From assembly GCA_001282665.1 (NCBI GenBank), contig LN874946.1, forward strand, positions 15,268 to 66,921: 51,654 nt of DNA, read 5' to 3'. Numbering within the stretch: position 1 is the stretch's first letter; the number at the start of each line of letters is the position of its first letter. The position numbers and the translations under genes were made by a program. Below are positions 26,208-35,168 of this stretch, in pieces. Source of the DNA: Clostridiales bacterium mt11 (GTDB taxonomy: Bacteria; Bacillota; Clostridia; Tissierellales; Tepidimicrobiaceae). The notes below the pieces were generated by a model. It searched no databases. It saw nothing but the letters and a program-made list of their open reading frames with translations, and had not been told where the DNA came from.

Positions 26208-26975
26208 ATGACAAAGGTATTTTTAGATGCAGGGCATGGCGGTAAAGATCCAGGAGCATTAGGTAATGGATTAAAAGAAAAGGATATAGCATTATCAGTG
26301 ACTTTAAAGATAGGAAATATATTAAAAAATCATGGAATAGATGTAAGATATTCCAGAACTACAGATGTATTTGTAGAATTGGCAGATAGGGCTGCAAAGG
26401 CAAATAATGCTGGTGCTAATGTGTTTGTTTCAATACACTGTAATTCGTTTGATGATTCTTCAGCAAAAGGAGTAGAAACATACAGCTATCCAGGCAGTAC
26501 TACAGGTGCAAAATTATCAAAGGCAATTCAAGATAGTATAATTTCAAGTGGAGTTTATACTGTAAATAGAGGAATTAAAACTGCAAATTTTGCAGTATTG
26601 AGATTAACTAATATGCCAGCAGCTTTAGTTGAGTTAGCTTTTATTACTAATTCACAAGATGCTAATATATTAAAGAACAGGCAAGATGATTTAGCAGTAG
26701 CCATATCTAAAGGTATATTAAATAATCTTGGAATACCATATAAGGGTGGCGGCGGAACAACGCTCTATAAAGTACAGGTAGGAGCTTTTTCAGTAAAGTC
26801 AAACGCAGATAATCTTGCAAATGAACTCAAAGGGAAAGGATATAGCCCTATTGTAGTTACATCAGGAGGGTTATACAAAGTACAATTAGGAGCATTTAGT
26901 GTTAGAGCCAATGCAGATGCTTTAGTTAATGAATTAAAATCCAAAGGGTATGATGCCATAGTGGTAATAGAATAA
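26208..26975 (+). CDS. N-acetylmuramoyl-L-alanine amidase with two SPOR repeats, CwlC-like
   Basis: The 255-residue enzyme cleaves the amide bond between muramic acid and stem peptide. The amidase_3 domain (residues 1-180) shows the zinc ligands in FLDAGHGG, the Glu of GLKEKD, His in VSIHCNS, and the catalytic Glu in LVELAFITN. Two SPOR repeats follow, LYKVQVGAFSVKSNADNLAN and LYKVQLGAFSVRANADALVN. There is no signal peptide. Size, domain order and missing signal match Bacillus CwlC, which lyses the mother cell after sporulation from inside. A phage endolysin is the alternative. I chose ATG 26208 with GGGAGGC seven bases before it; an upstream in-frame ATG at 26154 has none. Confidence 0.88.
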   Translation: MTKVFLDAGHGGKDPGALGNGLKEKDIALSVTLKIGNILKNHGIDVRYSRTTDVFVELADRAAKANNAGANVFVSIHCNSFDDSSAKGVETYSYPGSTTGAKLSKAIQDSIISSGVYTVNRGIKTANFAVLRLTNMPAALVELAFITNSQDANILKNRQDDLAVAISKGILNNLGIPYKGGGGTTLYKVQVGAFSVKSNADNLANELKGKGYSPIVVTSGGLYKVQLGAFSVRANADALVNELKSKGYDAIVVIE

Positions 26976-26977
26976 TC

Positions 26978-27008
26978 AAAAGGCTAAGGGAAACCTTAGC
27001 CTTTTGGT
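26978..27008 (+). terminator. Terminator of the amidase gene
   Basis: AAAAGGCTAAGG and CCTTAGCCTTTT form a 12-bp stem closed by a GAAA tetraloop, followed by TTTT. Confidence 0.92.
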
Positions 27009-27186
27009 CTTTTAGATTATTAGTTTTAGGAGGTTGATAAATAAAAAAATCAATTAAGTTAATTTTACAATTTAATACACAAAAATGATTAAATGTGACA
27101 ATATGACAATATATTAATATTATAATGATAATTAAAATAACCCATGTGTAATAGGGGTTAAATTAGAATATAAGAAAGGATGAATT

Positions 27187-27217
27187 TATTCTGTTTTGAT
27201 ATTATCAAAATAGAATA
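27187..27217. repeat. 15-bp near-perfect inverted repeat upstream of tRNA-Leu(CAA)
   Basis: Arms 27187-27201 and 27203-27217 match at 14 of 15 positions around a single central base. It lies 21 bases upstream of the tRNA -35 box in a gene-free 310-bp gap. It could be an operator, a repeat remnant or a weak terminator; no T-run follows. Confidence 0.5.
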
Positions 27218-27237
27218 AGGATTTAAAAATAAAATCC

Positions 27238-27266
27238 TTGATTGTTTCTAAATTTTATGTTATTAT
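27238..27266 (+). promoter_or_regulatory. Promoter of tRNA-Leu(CAA)
   Basis: TTGATT (27238-27243) and TATTAT (27261-27266) are 17 bases apart, and the tRNA begins 20 bases after the -10 box. Confidence 0.7.
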
Positions 27267-27285
27267 ATCTCTTGTAGTTAATTAT

Positions 27286-27372
27286 GCCGAAGTGGTGGAA
27301 CTGGCAGACGCGCTGGACTCAAAATCCTGTGGTAGCAATACCGTGCGGGTTCGATTCCCGCCTTCGGCACCA
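27286..27372 (+). tRNA. tRNA-Leu (anticodon CAA)
   Basis: Acceptor GCCGAAG (27286-27292) pairs with CTTCGGC (27362-27368), then discriminator A and encoded CCA. The anticodon loop CTCAAAA gives CAA at 27320-27322, reading UUG. A long variable arm GGTA-GCAA-TACC marks it as class II, and the T arm GCGGG/CCCGC with TTCGATT is perfect. The anticodon stem CTGGA/TCCTG has a U-U mismatch at its second pair, while the other four pairs are intact. Confidence 0.95.
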
Positions 27373-27381
27373 TATCTACTC

Positions 27382-27408
27382 GCACCCTTATAATAAGGTG
27401 CTTTTTTT
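27382..27408 (+). terminator. Terminator of tRNA-Leu(CAA)
   Basis: GCACC-C-TTAT pairs with ATAAGGTGC with one bulged base, followed by seven T. Confidence 0.85.
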
Positions 27409-27420
27409 ATACAAAAAAAT

Positions 27421-27444
27421 AGACTAGGAAATTAATCCTAGTCT
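27421..27444. repeat. 9-bp inverted repeat
   Basis: AGACTAGGA (27421-27429) and TCCTAGTCT (27436-27444) flank a 6-base centre just right of the tRNA terminator. It might be part of a recombination site at the tRNA or a hairpin on the minus strand, where a run of T (the complement of 27413-27419) follows. Confidence 0.5.
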
Positions 27445-27453
27445 ATAAAACTT

Positions 27454-27477
27454 CCCTAATTTCCACCCTAATTTCCA
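27454..27477. repeat. Tandem 12-bp repeat, two units
   Basis: CCCTAATTTCCA occurs twice head to tail. On the minus strand one frame through it would read a repeated WKLG. It lies between the tRNA and the isochorismatase-like gene and may be a leftover from an integrase gene or an attachment site; neither can be proven here. Confidence 0.6.
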
Positions 27478-27585
27478 CATGAATAAGGAGATTAGAGGAG
27501 TTTTAGATTTGAATCACCTCGGTGAAGAACACTGCTTTTTAAGTTGTTCTTTACTTGTGACTACAATTTATTTTTAATATGAAAT

Positions 27586-28230
27586 TTATTGATTTTGTTG
27601 AGCGGCTGGAACCATGGATTGAGCATATTCCAAACCAAGACCATACGTTCCGCCGTATTCTTTGATAATAGCAGTAACTGCTTGGTAGGTTTCCTTATTT
27701 GCCCAATCACGTTGCATTTCTAGTAAAGCTGCTTGCCAAGTTACTGGTTTGACTCCAGCTTGTATCATCCTCTGAAGTGCCATATCATGTGCTTCGCAAC
27801 TGCTGCCTGCACAGGCATCTGCAACAACATATATTTCATAGCCATCTTCCATAGCACTAAGTGCAGGTAATACAACGCAGACTTCTGTCCAAAGACCTGC
27901 TAAGAGAAGTTTATTTCTGCCAGTCTGCTCTACTGCTTTTTTAAAGTTTGCATCTTCCCATGCATTGAGCGTTGTTCTATCAATTGGAACAATATCTGGA
28001 AAAACGGATTGTATACGACTAACTAAAGGACCTGAAAATGTTTGAGCCTCTACAGTTGATAGTATTATAGGTATACTTAATGCTTGAGCTGTTTTTGCAA
28101 GTCCAGTTGCTGCATTTAATACTGCATTTCGTGAGGTGCTTTCTACACCAAAGAACATCTGCGGTTCATAATCAATCATGCAGATTGTAACTTGTGCAGG
28201 ATCTAATAGGGAATTTTGATATCCTCTCAT
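27586..28230 (-). CDS. Isochorismatase-family cysteine hydrolase (YcaC-like)
   Basis: The 214-residue protein belongs to the isochorismatase-like hydrolases. The expected catalytic Asp is in CMIDYEPQMFF, and the nucleophile Cys is in LWTEVCVVLPAL, preceded by the usual cis-peptide region. It resembles the YcaC/hydantoinase subgroup of unknown substrate rather than true isochorismatases, since no siderophore genes are near. AAAGGAGTG precedes the ATG. The DNA is clearly richer in GC and in codons such as GCC, CAG and CTG-type than its neighbours. It stands alone next to a tRNA gene, so recent acquisition is plausible. Confidence 0.85.
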   Translation of the reverse strand: MRGYQNSLLDPAQVTICMIDYEPQMFFGVESTSRNAVLNAATGLAKTAQALSIPIILSTVEAQTFSGPLVSRIQSVFPDIVPIDRTTLNAWEDANFKKAVEQTGRNKLLLAGLWTEVCVVLPALSAMEDGYEIYVVADACAGSSCEAHDMALQRMIQAGVKPVTWQAALLEMQRDWANKETYQAVTAIIKEYGGTYGLGLEYAQSMVPAAQQNQ

Positions 28231-28550
28231 TATTTCACTCCTTTTTAACTTTTGAATTTAGTTGTACCCATAAAATCTTAGGTTTATACAAGACAAGATT
28301 TGATTAACTTAACATGGAAATGGAAGGATAAAAAGTAAACCTTGAGTATGAGATGCATTATTTGAATAATTGGACAGACATGGTTGTAGTTCATAATATT
28401 TTTATTTATTTGATATTTTTAAGAGCTACTGACAGTATTTTATTTTCAATTTGTTTACGAGAAGATTCATTTAAGGTATACTTATTATTATATATGGTTA
28501 GTTTTATGATTAGGTAATTTATATTTTTATTGTATAAAAGGAGTGGTTTT
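28231..28550. other. Gene-free 320-bp region before polA
   Basis: It holds the ribosome binding site of the leftward hydrolase gene and that of polA (AAAAGGAGTGG at 28536-28546). A candidate polA promoter is TTTACG (28454-28459) with TATACT (28477-28482), 17 bases apart. I see no RNA gene or repeat in it. Confidence 0.4.
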
Positions 28551-31235
28551 GTGAATAGGATAAAGAAAGATAAACTAATGGTTATAGATGGAAACAGCTT
28601 GATACATAGAGCATTTTATGCACTTCCATTACTTACTACTAAAGATGGCATATATACCAATGGTGTTTATGGATTTTTGACAATGTTATATAGAATTAGA
28701 GATGAATATGATATAGATTATTTATGTGTAGCTTTTGATAAAAAAGGTCCAACTTTTAGGCATAAAGCATTTGATTTATATAAAGCCCATAGACAATCTA
28801 CTCCAAATGAATTATCACAGCAATTTCCAATATTGAAGGAAATACTATCAGCTATGAATATAGCTCAGTTAGAATTAGAAGGCTATGAAGCAGATGATAT
28901 TGCAGGGACTTTGTCTAGATTTGGTGAGGAAAATCAAATGGACGTTATATTAGTTACAGGGGACAGGGATTATTTGCAGTTAACTTCTAATAATACTAAG
29001 GTATTAATAACCAAAAAAGGAATTACTGAGTTAGAAGAATATGATGAAAAAAAGATAATTGAAGAATATGGTATAACTCCAGAACAGTTTATAGATTTAA
29101 AAGGACTTATGGGGGATAAATCGGATAATATCCCTGGGGTTCCAGGAATTGGAGAAAAGACTGGCATAAAATTGTTAAAAGAATTTGGTACTATGGAGAA
29201 CCTATATGATAATATAGATAAAGTAGGGGGAAAGAAGACTAGAGAATCTTTAATACAAAATCAAAGTACCGCATTTCTTAGTAAAAAGTTAGGACAAATA
29301 ATCAGAAATGCCCCTATAGATTTTACTTTAGATGAATTAAAAGTAGAAGAACCTAATTGGGATAGATTAGCAGATATTTATGAAACCCTTGAGTTTAAAA
29401 CCTTATTATCTAAAATACCAGGGGATAAAATTAGTAAAGTAGAAGACTCTACCTATGATGTAAAATATAAAATTGTTAAAAAGGATGACTATGAACCAAT
29501 TATAGATGAAATAAAATCAAAAAAAGCCTTTGGTTTTAAGTTTATATACGAAAACGACATATATATGAGTAGTGAAATACTTGGAATAGGGATTAAAGTT
29601 GGAGATAATATACCATACTATATTGATTACTCTGAAAATGACATTGAAGCATTTATAAATGTATTCAAAGAGTATTTCGAGTCTATAGAAATACAAAAAT
29701 ATGGGCATATGATGAAGGCTGATATAGTTGGATTACTTAGGCTTAATATAAAATTAAAGAATATGGTTTTTGATACCATGATAGGAAGCTATCTTTTAAA
29801 CCCATCAGGTTCAAACTATAGTATTAATGAATTGGGCAAGGAGTACTTGAATATTTATGGTATAGATGAAGAAAAATTATTAGGTAAAGGGAAAAATAAA
29901 AAGTCCTATAAGGATTTATCTATAGAAACTAAAGCAGAGTATATTTCCATGATGTTAGATTTAATATATAAAGTAAGGGAACCAATTAAGGAGAAGATTA
30001 ATCAGCAAGAAATGACTCAATTATATTATGATGTGGAATTACCTTTAGTAGAAGTATTGGCTAATATGGAGTTTAATGGATTTAAGGTTGATTTAGATGT
30101 TTTAAGTGAGCTTGGAGATGAATTCCAAGGAGAAATTGATAATTTGACCAAAGAAATATATAATTTAGCTGGTGAAGAATTTAATATCAATTCTCCTAAG
30201 CAAATGGGAGAAATATTATTTGACAAATTGAACTTACCTGTGGTAAAAAAGACTAAAACAGGATATTCAACTGATGCAGAAGTATTAGATAAACTAAGAG
30301 GTCAACATGAGATAATAGAAAAAATACTTAAATATAGGCAGATGGTAAAGTTAAAATCCACATATATAGATGGATTAATGAATGTAGTGGATAAGACAAC
30401 TCAAAAAATCCACTCAAGTTTTAATCAAACGGTAACTAATACAGGACGTATTAGTAGTACGGAACCAAATCTACAAAATATACCTATAAAGACTGAAGAG
30501 GGTAGAAAGATTCGTAAAGCATTTGTACCTCAAAGTGATGAGTATATACTCGTAGATGGCGACTATTCTCAAATTGAATTGAGAGTATTAGCACACATAT
30601 CTCAAGATTCTAAGTTAATGGATGCTTTTTATCATGATGAAGATATCCATACTAAAACTGCCTCAGAAGTATTTAATCTACCTAAAGAAGAAGTTACCTC
30701 TTTAATGAGAAGTAGAGCGAAAGCCGTTAATTTTGGGATTGTATATGGAATAAGTGATTATGGTCTTTCTAGGGATTTAAACATTTCAAGGAAAGAAGCC
30801 AAAGAGTATATAGATAATTACTTAAAAAATTATAAGATGGTAGATAAGTATATGGATGATATTGTAAAAGCAGGGAAGGAAAAGGGATACGTTGAAACCA
30901 TCTTAAAAAGAAGAAGATATATACCAGAGCTTAAATCAAGGAACTACAATGTAAGATCTTTTGGAGAACGAGTAGCTATGAATACACCTGTTCAAGGAAG
31001 TGCTGCTGATATTATAAAGGTTGCTATGGTAAAGGTACATGAAGAATTAAACAATAAAAATTTAAAATCAAAACTCATATTACAAGTTCACGATGAACTT
31101 ATAATTGAAACCTATAAAGACGAAGAGGAAGAAGTTAAAAAATTGATGAAAGATATTATGGAAAACTGTGTAAAATTAGATATTCCATTAAAAGTTGACT
31201 TAAAGACAGGTGAAAATTGGTATGAGACAAAATAG
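28551..31235 (+). CDS. polA: DNA polymerase I
   Basis: The 894-residue polymerase acts in Okazaki-fragment processing and repair. An N-terminal 5' nuclease domain (residues 1-290; MVIDGNSLIHRAFYAL, GDRDYLQL, GLMGDKSDNIPG) is followed by a 3'-5' exonuclease-like domain (about 310-470) and the polymerase (about 480-894) with motif A DGDYSQIELRVLA, motif B RSRAKAVNFGIVYG and motif C QVHDELIIE. The exonuclease domain lacks the D-x-E of Exo I (the matching place reads KAFGFKFIYEN), so proofreading is probably absent, as in Bacillus Pol I. Start GTG 28551 is supported by GGAG seven bases upstream. coaE overlaps its 3' end. Confidence 0.95.
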   Translation: MNRIKKDKLMVIDGNSLIHRAFYALPLLTTKDGIYTNGVYGFLTMLYRIRDEYDIDYLCVAFDKKGPTFRHKAFDLYKAHRQSTPNELSQQFPILKEILSAMNIAQLELEGYEADDIAGTLSRFGEENQMDVILVTGDRDYLQLTSNNTKVLITKKGITELEEYDEKKIIEEYGITPEQFIDLKGLMGDKSDNIPGVPGIGEKTGIKLLKEFGTMENLYDNIDKVGGKKTRESLIQNQSTAFLSKKLGQIIRNAPIDFTLDELKVEEPNWDRLADIYETLEFKTLLSKIPGDKISKVEDSTYDVKYKIVKKDDYEPIIDEIKSKKAFGFKFIYENDIYMSSEILGIGIKVGDNIPYYIDYSENDIEAFINVFKEYFESIEIQKYGHMMKADIVGLLRLNIKLKNMVFDTMIGSYLLNPSGSNYSINELGKEYLNIYGIDEEKLLGKGKNKKSYKDLSIETKAEYISMMLDLIYKVREPIKEKINQQEMTQLYYDVELPLVEVLANMEFNGFKVDLDVLSELGDEFQGEIDNLTKEIYNLAGEEFNINSPKQMGEILFDKLNLPVVKKTKTGYSTDAEVLDKLRGQHEIIEKILKYRQMVKLKSTYIDGLMNVVDKTTQKIHSSFNQTVTNTGRISSTEPNLQNIPIKTEEGRKIRKAFVPQSDEYILVDGDYSQIELRVLAHISQDSKLMDAFYHDEDIHTKTASEVFNLPKEEVTSLMRSRAKAVNFGIVYGISDYGLSRDLNISRKEAKEYIDNYLKNYKMVDKYMDDIVKAGKEKGYVETILKRRRYIPELKSRNYNVRSFGERVAMNTPVQGSAADIIKVAMVKVHEELNNKNLKSKLILQVHDELIIETYKDEEEEVKKLMKDIMENCVKLDIPLKVDLKTGENWYETK

Positions 31236-31839
31236 TTGTAATATTATAGGATTAACAGGAGGAATAGCTACAGGTAAATCTACTGTTTCAGGGATTATAG
31301 AAAAGTATGGATATAAGATTATCGATGCCGATAAAATAGCGAGAGAAGTGGTAAATGAGGGAAAACCAGCTTATGGGGATATAGTTGAATTCTTTGGAGA
31401 GGATATACTCAATGAAAATAGGAGTATTAATAGAAAGAAATTAGGAAATATAATCTTTGAAGAAGAATTTCTCAGAAAAAAATTAAATGATATTGTCCAT
31501 CCATATATATTTAAAACTATAAGGGAACTAATAGATGAATACAGCAAGAATGAAAAATATATATTTGTCGATGCACCTTTATTGATTGAGGAAATGGATA
31601 ATTTCATGAAATATGGAATCCGCTTTCATGAAGTATGGTTAGTCTATACTGATGAAAAAATTCAATTGGATAGATTGATGATGCGGGATTCCATAGATGA
31701 GGAGAGAGCTAGAAAGAAGATAAAAGCCCAAATGCCAATGATGTTAAAAAGAGATTACGCTACGAGAATAATAGATAATTGCGGGGATTTAAAAGCTTTA
31801 GAAAAACAAATGGAAAAAATAATGGATGAAATAATGTAA
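31222..31839 (+). CDS. coaE: Dephospho-CoA kinase
   Basis: CoaE phosphorylates dephospho-CoA in the last step of coenzyme A synthesis. The 205-residue protein starts with the P-loop IGLTGGIATGKSTVS, followed by DADKIAREV and, in the lid region, RLMMRDSIDEERARKKI. All are typical of the family. ATG 31222 lies within the last codons of polA, with AGGTG upstream; an in-frame GTG at 31210 is possible. The polA-coaE order is common in Firmicutes. Confidence 0.93.
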   Translation: MRQNSCNIIGLTGGIATGKSTVSGIIEKYGYKIIDADKIAREVVNEGKPAYGDIVEFFGEDILNENRSINRKKLGNIIFEEEFLRKKLNDIVHPYIFKTIRELIDEYSKNEKYIFVDAPLLIEEMDNFMKYGIRFHEVWLVYTDEKIQLDRLMMRDSIDEERARKKIKAQMPMMLKRDYATRIIDNCGDLKALEKQMEKIMDEIM

Positions 31840-31857
31840 TTCTCTGGAGGGTTAAAC

Positions 31858-32514
31858 TTGAGATGGCGGACTAATAAATTTTTTAAAAGAATATTAACTT
31901 TTGTTATAATAGCTATTATACTGGTTACAGTTGGAGCAATTTATCTTACTGTTACATATCCTTTAAGCTATAAAAAGAGTATAGATATATATTCTAAAAA
32001 ATATAATGTAGATCCATATTTAATAGCAGCAATTATCAATGTAGAGAGCAATTATGATAAGAAGGCTATATCTCATAAAGAAGCTAGGGGACTTATGCAG
32101 ATATCTCCAAGTACTGGATATTGGGCAGCGGAATTATTGAAAATAGAAGATTTTAATTTGGATTTATTATTTGAGCCTGAAACAAACATAATGATTGGAA
32201 CATGGTATTTAGATAATCTATCGAAAGAGTTTGATAATAATCTACAATTAATGTTGGCAGCTTACAATGGAGGAAGTGGAAATGTAAAGAAATGGTTAGA
32301 AAACATGGAATACTGTGAAGATGGAATATATTTAAAGAAGATACCATTTAAAGAGACTGAACAGTATGTTGAAAAAGTTTTGAAAAACGTAAAAGTATAT
32401 AAAATGTTGTACAAAGATGAGTTTGAGAAACCAGTTACTCATGAAGAAAACAGTTTTATTGTAGTACTTCATAACTTAAGAAAGGTAATAAAGAATTTAG
32501 TGTTGTACAAGTAA
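31858..32514 (+). CDS. Membrane-anchored lytic transglycosylase (SLT domain)
   Basis: The 218-residue enzyme cuts glycan strands of peptidoglycan, leaving anhydro-muramic ends. One N-terminal membrane anchor (residues 9-32) is followed by an SLT domain. The catalytic Glu is in INVESNYDKKA, and the typical RGLMQISPSTG and LMLAAYNGGSGNV motifs follow. Start is TTG 31858, with GGAGGG six bases upstream. It follows coaE by 18 bases and precedes a peptide-binding protein, likely all co-transcribed with polA. Confidence 0.92.
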   Translation: MRWRTNKFFKRILTFVIIAIILVTVGAIYLTVTYPLSYKKSIDIYSKKYNVDPYLIAAIINVESNYDKKAISHKEARGLMQISPSTGYWAAELLKIEDFNLDLLFEPETNIMIGTWYLDNLSKEFDNNLQLMLAAYNGGSGNVKKWLENMEYCEDGIYLKKIPFKETEQYVEKVLKNVKVYKMLYKDEFEKPVTHEENSFIVVLHNLRKVIKNLVLYK

Positions 32515-32532
32515 TTAAAGGGGGAATATGAT

Positions 32533-34290
32533 TTGAAGTACAAAAGAATATTAATTATAATATTGACTGTAGTTATGTCACTGACAGCAATAGGATGCCA
32601 GAAAACCGATGAAGAAAATGAGGCAGAAACCTTTGATATAGATAAGGAAAAATTAGCAGAGTATAAACCAGAATATGGAGGGCAATTAATATTACCTCTA
32701 ACTACTTTAAATACTTTAAACCCTTTAATTAGTGAAAACATATCCTATCACCACTTTAGCAAACTGATATTTGAGGGGTTATTTGAATTAGATAATGATT
32801 TAAGCGTAAAGAACCAATTAGCTGAAGATTACACCATAAAAGAAAATGGAAAGGTTATAAATATTAAACTAAAAGATAATGTATTATGGCATGATGGAGA
32901 GAAGTTTACAGCAGAAGATGTGGCTTTTACTATAAATACAATTAAATATGCAGGTAATGATACAGCCTATAAGAAGATGCTTAATAATGCACTTGGAAGC
33001 TTTAATACTTCTGATATTCGAAGGATTATGGATATACAAATATTAAATGATTACAATATTAATATAGTATTTGATAGGAATTTTAGTCATGGATTGGAGG
33101 TATTAACCTTTCCTATAATACCTAAACATGAATTTGTATCTGGAGTAGAGAATAAAAATTCTTATGCTAAAGCTTTAACTGAGGAAGATTATGCTCCTAT
33201 TGGGACAGGACCTTATAAGTTTGAAAACTATGAAAAGTATAAAACTGTAACTTTAAAGTCTTACGATGAATATAGAGATGGAAAAGCTTATATAGATCAA
33301 GTAATAGGTAAGGTGTTAGAAGATGAAGAGTTGGTATTTACAGCTTTTGAAACTGGTCAAATTCATGTTACTACCGCTTTAGATATAGACTGGGAAAAAT
33401 ATGACCAAAATAATAGGATTAGAATGTACGAGTTTGTATCTCAAAATTATGAGTTTTTAGGATTTAATTTTTCTAAGGGGATTTTTAATAATGAAAATGG
33501 AAATATGCTTAGAAAAGCTATAGCATATGGCATAGATAGACAAGCCATAATTCAGAGGGTATACTTAGGTCATGCAACGCAAAATGATTTGCCAATCCAT
33601 CCTAATTCATGGCTATTATCAGAAGATGCAAATGTCTATGGGTATAATCCATCTAAAGCAAAAGAAGAAATAGTTAAACTAGGCTGGAAGGATATAGATG
33701 GTGATGGTTATTATGAAGATGAGAATGGAAAAAAGGTAACTCTAAGATTAACAACCAATTCTTATAATCCTTTAAGGTTAAAAGTAGCTGATATGATTGT
33801 AGAGGATTTAAATAAAATAGGTATTAATGTTATCAAAGATTATCCTGATGTAGTCTCTGATGATTTAACAGAGGAAATGGTAGAGAATCAATGGAACAAT
33901 ATAAATAATAAGATTGCAAGGGGAGATTATGATATAGCCTTATTAGGGTGGCATTTATCAGCCATACCTGAACTATCATTTGCATTCCACTCTTCTCAAA
34001 TTAAAAAGGGTACTAACTTTATAAGATATAAGAATGAGATTATGGATGAGACATTATTGGAAACTTTCAGTGCTTCTAATAGAGATGAGAAATTAAAGAC
34101 TTATGAAAAATTAAGCTCTCTTATAATCGAACAGTTGCCTTATGTAAGCTTGTTTTTTAAGAATAATGCCCTATTAGTAGATGGAAAGGTAATGGGGGAT
34201 ATTGATCCATGCTTCTTCAATTTGTATAGAAATATAGAAAAATGGTATATTCCTAAAGAATTTCAGCAAGAAGCGGTTGATAAAAAATAG
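32533..34290 (+). CDS. Peptide/nickel-type ABC substrate-binding lipoprotein (family 5)
   Basis: The 585-residue lipoprotein has a signal peptide ending in TAIGC with lipidated Cys22. The mature part matches the OppA/DppA family: GGQLILPLTTLNTLNPLIS near the start, LKDNVLWHDGEKFTAEDVAF, and AIAYGIDRQAIIQRVYLG in the second lobe. No permease or ATPase genes are adjacent, so it is an orphan receptor that may feed a distant oligopeptide permease. Peptide re-import is what an RRNPP signal would need, but no direct link is shown. Start is TTG 32533 behind AAAGGGGGAAT. The tRNA promoter lies in its last codons. Confidence 0.9.
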   Translation: MKYKRILIIILTVVMSLTAIGCQKTDEENEAETFDIDKEKLAEYKPEYGGQLILPLTTLNTLNPLISENISYHHFSKLIFEGLFELDNDLSVKNQLAEDYTIKENGKVINIKLKDNVLWHDGEKFTAEDVAFTINTIKYAGNDTAYKKMLNNALGSFNTSDIRRIMDIQILNDYNINIVFDRNFSHGLEVLTFPIIPKHEFVSGVENKNSYAKALTEEDYAPIGTGPYKFENYEKYKTVTLKSYDEYRDGKAYIDQVIGKVLEDEELVFTAFETGQIHVTTALDIDWEKYDQNNRIRMYEFVSQNYEFLGFNFSKGIFNNENGNMLRKAIAYGIDRQAIIQRVYLGHATQNDLPIHPNSWLLSEDANVYGYNPSKAKEEIVKLGWKDIDGDGYYEDENGKKVTLRLTTNSYNPLRLKVADMIVEDLNKIGINVIKDYPDVVSDDLTEEMVENQWNNINNKIARGDYDIALLGWHLSAIPELSFAFHSSQIKKGTNFIRYKNEIMDETLLETFSASNRDEKLKTYEKLSSLIIEQLPYVSLFFKNNALLVDGKVMGDIDPCFFNLYRNIEKWYIPKEFQQEAVDKK

Positions 34291-34304
34291 AAATATATTA
34301 TAAT
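34277..34304 (+). promoter_or_regulatory. Promoter of tRNA-Leu(GAG)
   Basis: TTGATA (34277-34282) overlaps the end of the binding-protein gene, and TATAAT (34299-34304) follows after 16 bases. The tRNA starts 22 bases later. Confidence 0.7.
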
Positions 34305-34326
34305 ATAATATGTATAATATAAAAAT

Positions 34327-34410
34327 GCAGGAGTGGTGGAATTGGCAGACACGTACGTTTGAGGGGCGTATGGCATAGCCATGAGGGTTCGAGTCCCTTC
34401 TCCTGCACCA
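34327..34410 (+). tRNA. tRNA-Leu (anticodon GAG)
   Basis: Acceptor GCAGGAG pairs with CTCCTGC, then A and encoded CCA. Anticodon GAG is at 34361-34363 in loop TTGAGGG, reading CUU/CUC. The anticodon stem TACGT/GCGTA closes with one U-G pair. The variable arm TGGC-ATA-GCCA is class II. All arms fold. Confidence 0.96.
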
Positions 34411-34430
34411 AAGTTATAAGTCATGTAGAG

Positions 34431-34507
34431 CCAAGGGGACAGGAACCTTGGCTTTTTTAAATGGAAGTCATTGTAAATACTTAGTATTAGTATACAATAA
34501 AAGGTAA
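34431..34507 (+). repeat. REP-like repeat, copy A, with terminator hairpin
   Basis: This 77-bp segment is about 87% identical to 51012-51089, which lies beside a Y1 transposase gene. It begins with a hairpin: AGCCAAGG (34429-34436) pairs with CCTTGGCT (34446-34453) around GGACAGGAA, then six T. It continues with a shared tail including ATTAGTATACAATAA. The hairpin now also serves as the tRNA-Leu(GAG) terminator. It is probably a mobile REP-type element moved by the transposase family. Confidence 0.75.
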
Positions 34508-34643
34508 TAGAACTCTTGTATTTAATGACACATGAATTTTATCGAAAGATGCTGACTACTGTTGCGATTGACTTCTCTTGATTTATATGGTGAAGTATTG
34601 ATTGAAGTTCAAATTATTTATAACATGAAAGGTGGTAGATTAT

Positions 34644-35168
34644 ATGCTTAAGCTGATTCGTCGCAATCCATCATTTATGAGTGCATACAAAGAATATTGT
34701 CAAGAGTTCTGGGATAATAATATCTTATGGTTTAGACCGACCAATCCCCAAAATATTGACGCAAATTGGTTTGAACGAACTGCCGACTGGTATGCTAAAA
34801 AGGAGCAAGGACTTGTTCCAGGATATGCTAAAGGGTTTCATTATTGGGCTGTCGATGATGGAAGATTTATTGGTGAATTTCAATTACGTCCAGATTTGGA
34901 CGAAGATTTAATGACAGGTATTGGAAGTATCGGTTATTCTGTGCGCATAACCGAATGGGGCAAGGGTTACGGAAAAGGAATATTGAAGCAAGGTCTCGAT
35001 ATTGCACGAGATTTTGGACTTGATAAAGTCTTACTCACTATAAATGATGACAATATCATATCTAGTCACATATGTGAAATGAATGGTGGTATATTGATGG
35101 ATAAAATCACTGTAGAAAATAAAGATGAAGGTGTGCATATTATGCGAAGGTATTGGATTTACTTGTAG
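34644..35168 (+). CDS. GNAT-family N-acetyltransferase
   Basis: The 174-residue protein shows a GNAT fold: acetyl-CoA-binding motif A appears as ITEWGKGYGKGILKQGLDIA, preceded by the strand IGSIGYSVR, and followed by KVLLTINDDNIISSHICE. The N-terminal part (NPSFMSAYKEYCQEFW) is typical of the YjdF-like/small-molecule group. The substrate is unknown. ATG 34644 is preferred to the GTG at 34632, since AAAGGTGG lies 8 bases before it. It begins the accessory block right of the tRNA and repeat. Confidence 0.85.
   Translation: MLKLIRRNPSFMSAYKEYCQEFWDNNILWFRPTNPQNIDANWFERTADWYAKKEQGLVPGYAKGFHYWAVDDGRFIGEFQLRPDLDEDLMTGIGSIGYSVRITEWGKGYGKGILKQGLDIARDFGLDKVLLTINDDNIISSHICEMNGGILMDKITVENKDEGVHIMRRYWIYL

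Noticed and set aside
26208..26975. Toxin plus amidase as a phage holin-endolysin cassette
   Set aside because: No other phage genes are visible; the toxin is on the opposite strand with an antisense RNA, and the amidase matches sporulation CwlC in size and domain order. A phage origin is not fully excluded.
27454..27477. Tandem 12-bp repeat as a CRISPR
   Set aside because: Only two units without spacers; no cas genes in the window.
32533..34290. Orphan peptide-binding lipoprotein as the importer partner of the quorum peptide
   Set aside because: It is 12 kb away with no permease genes; any link to the XRE-TPR cassette is speculation.
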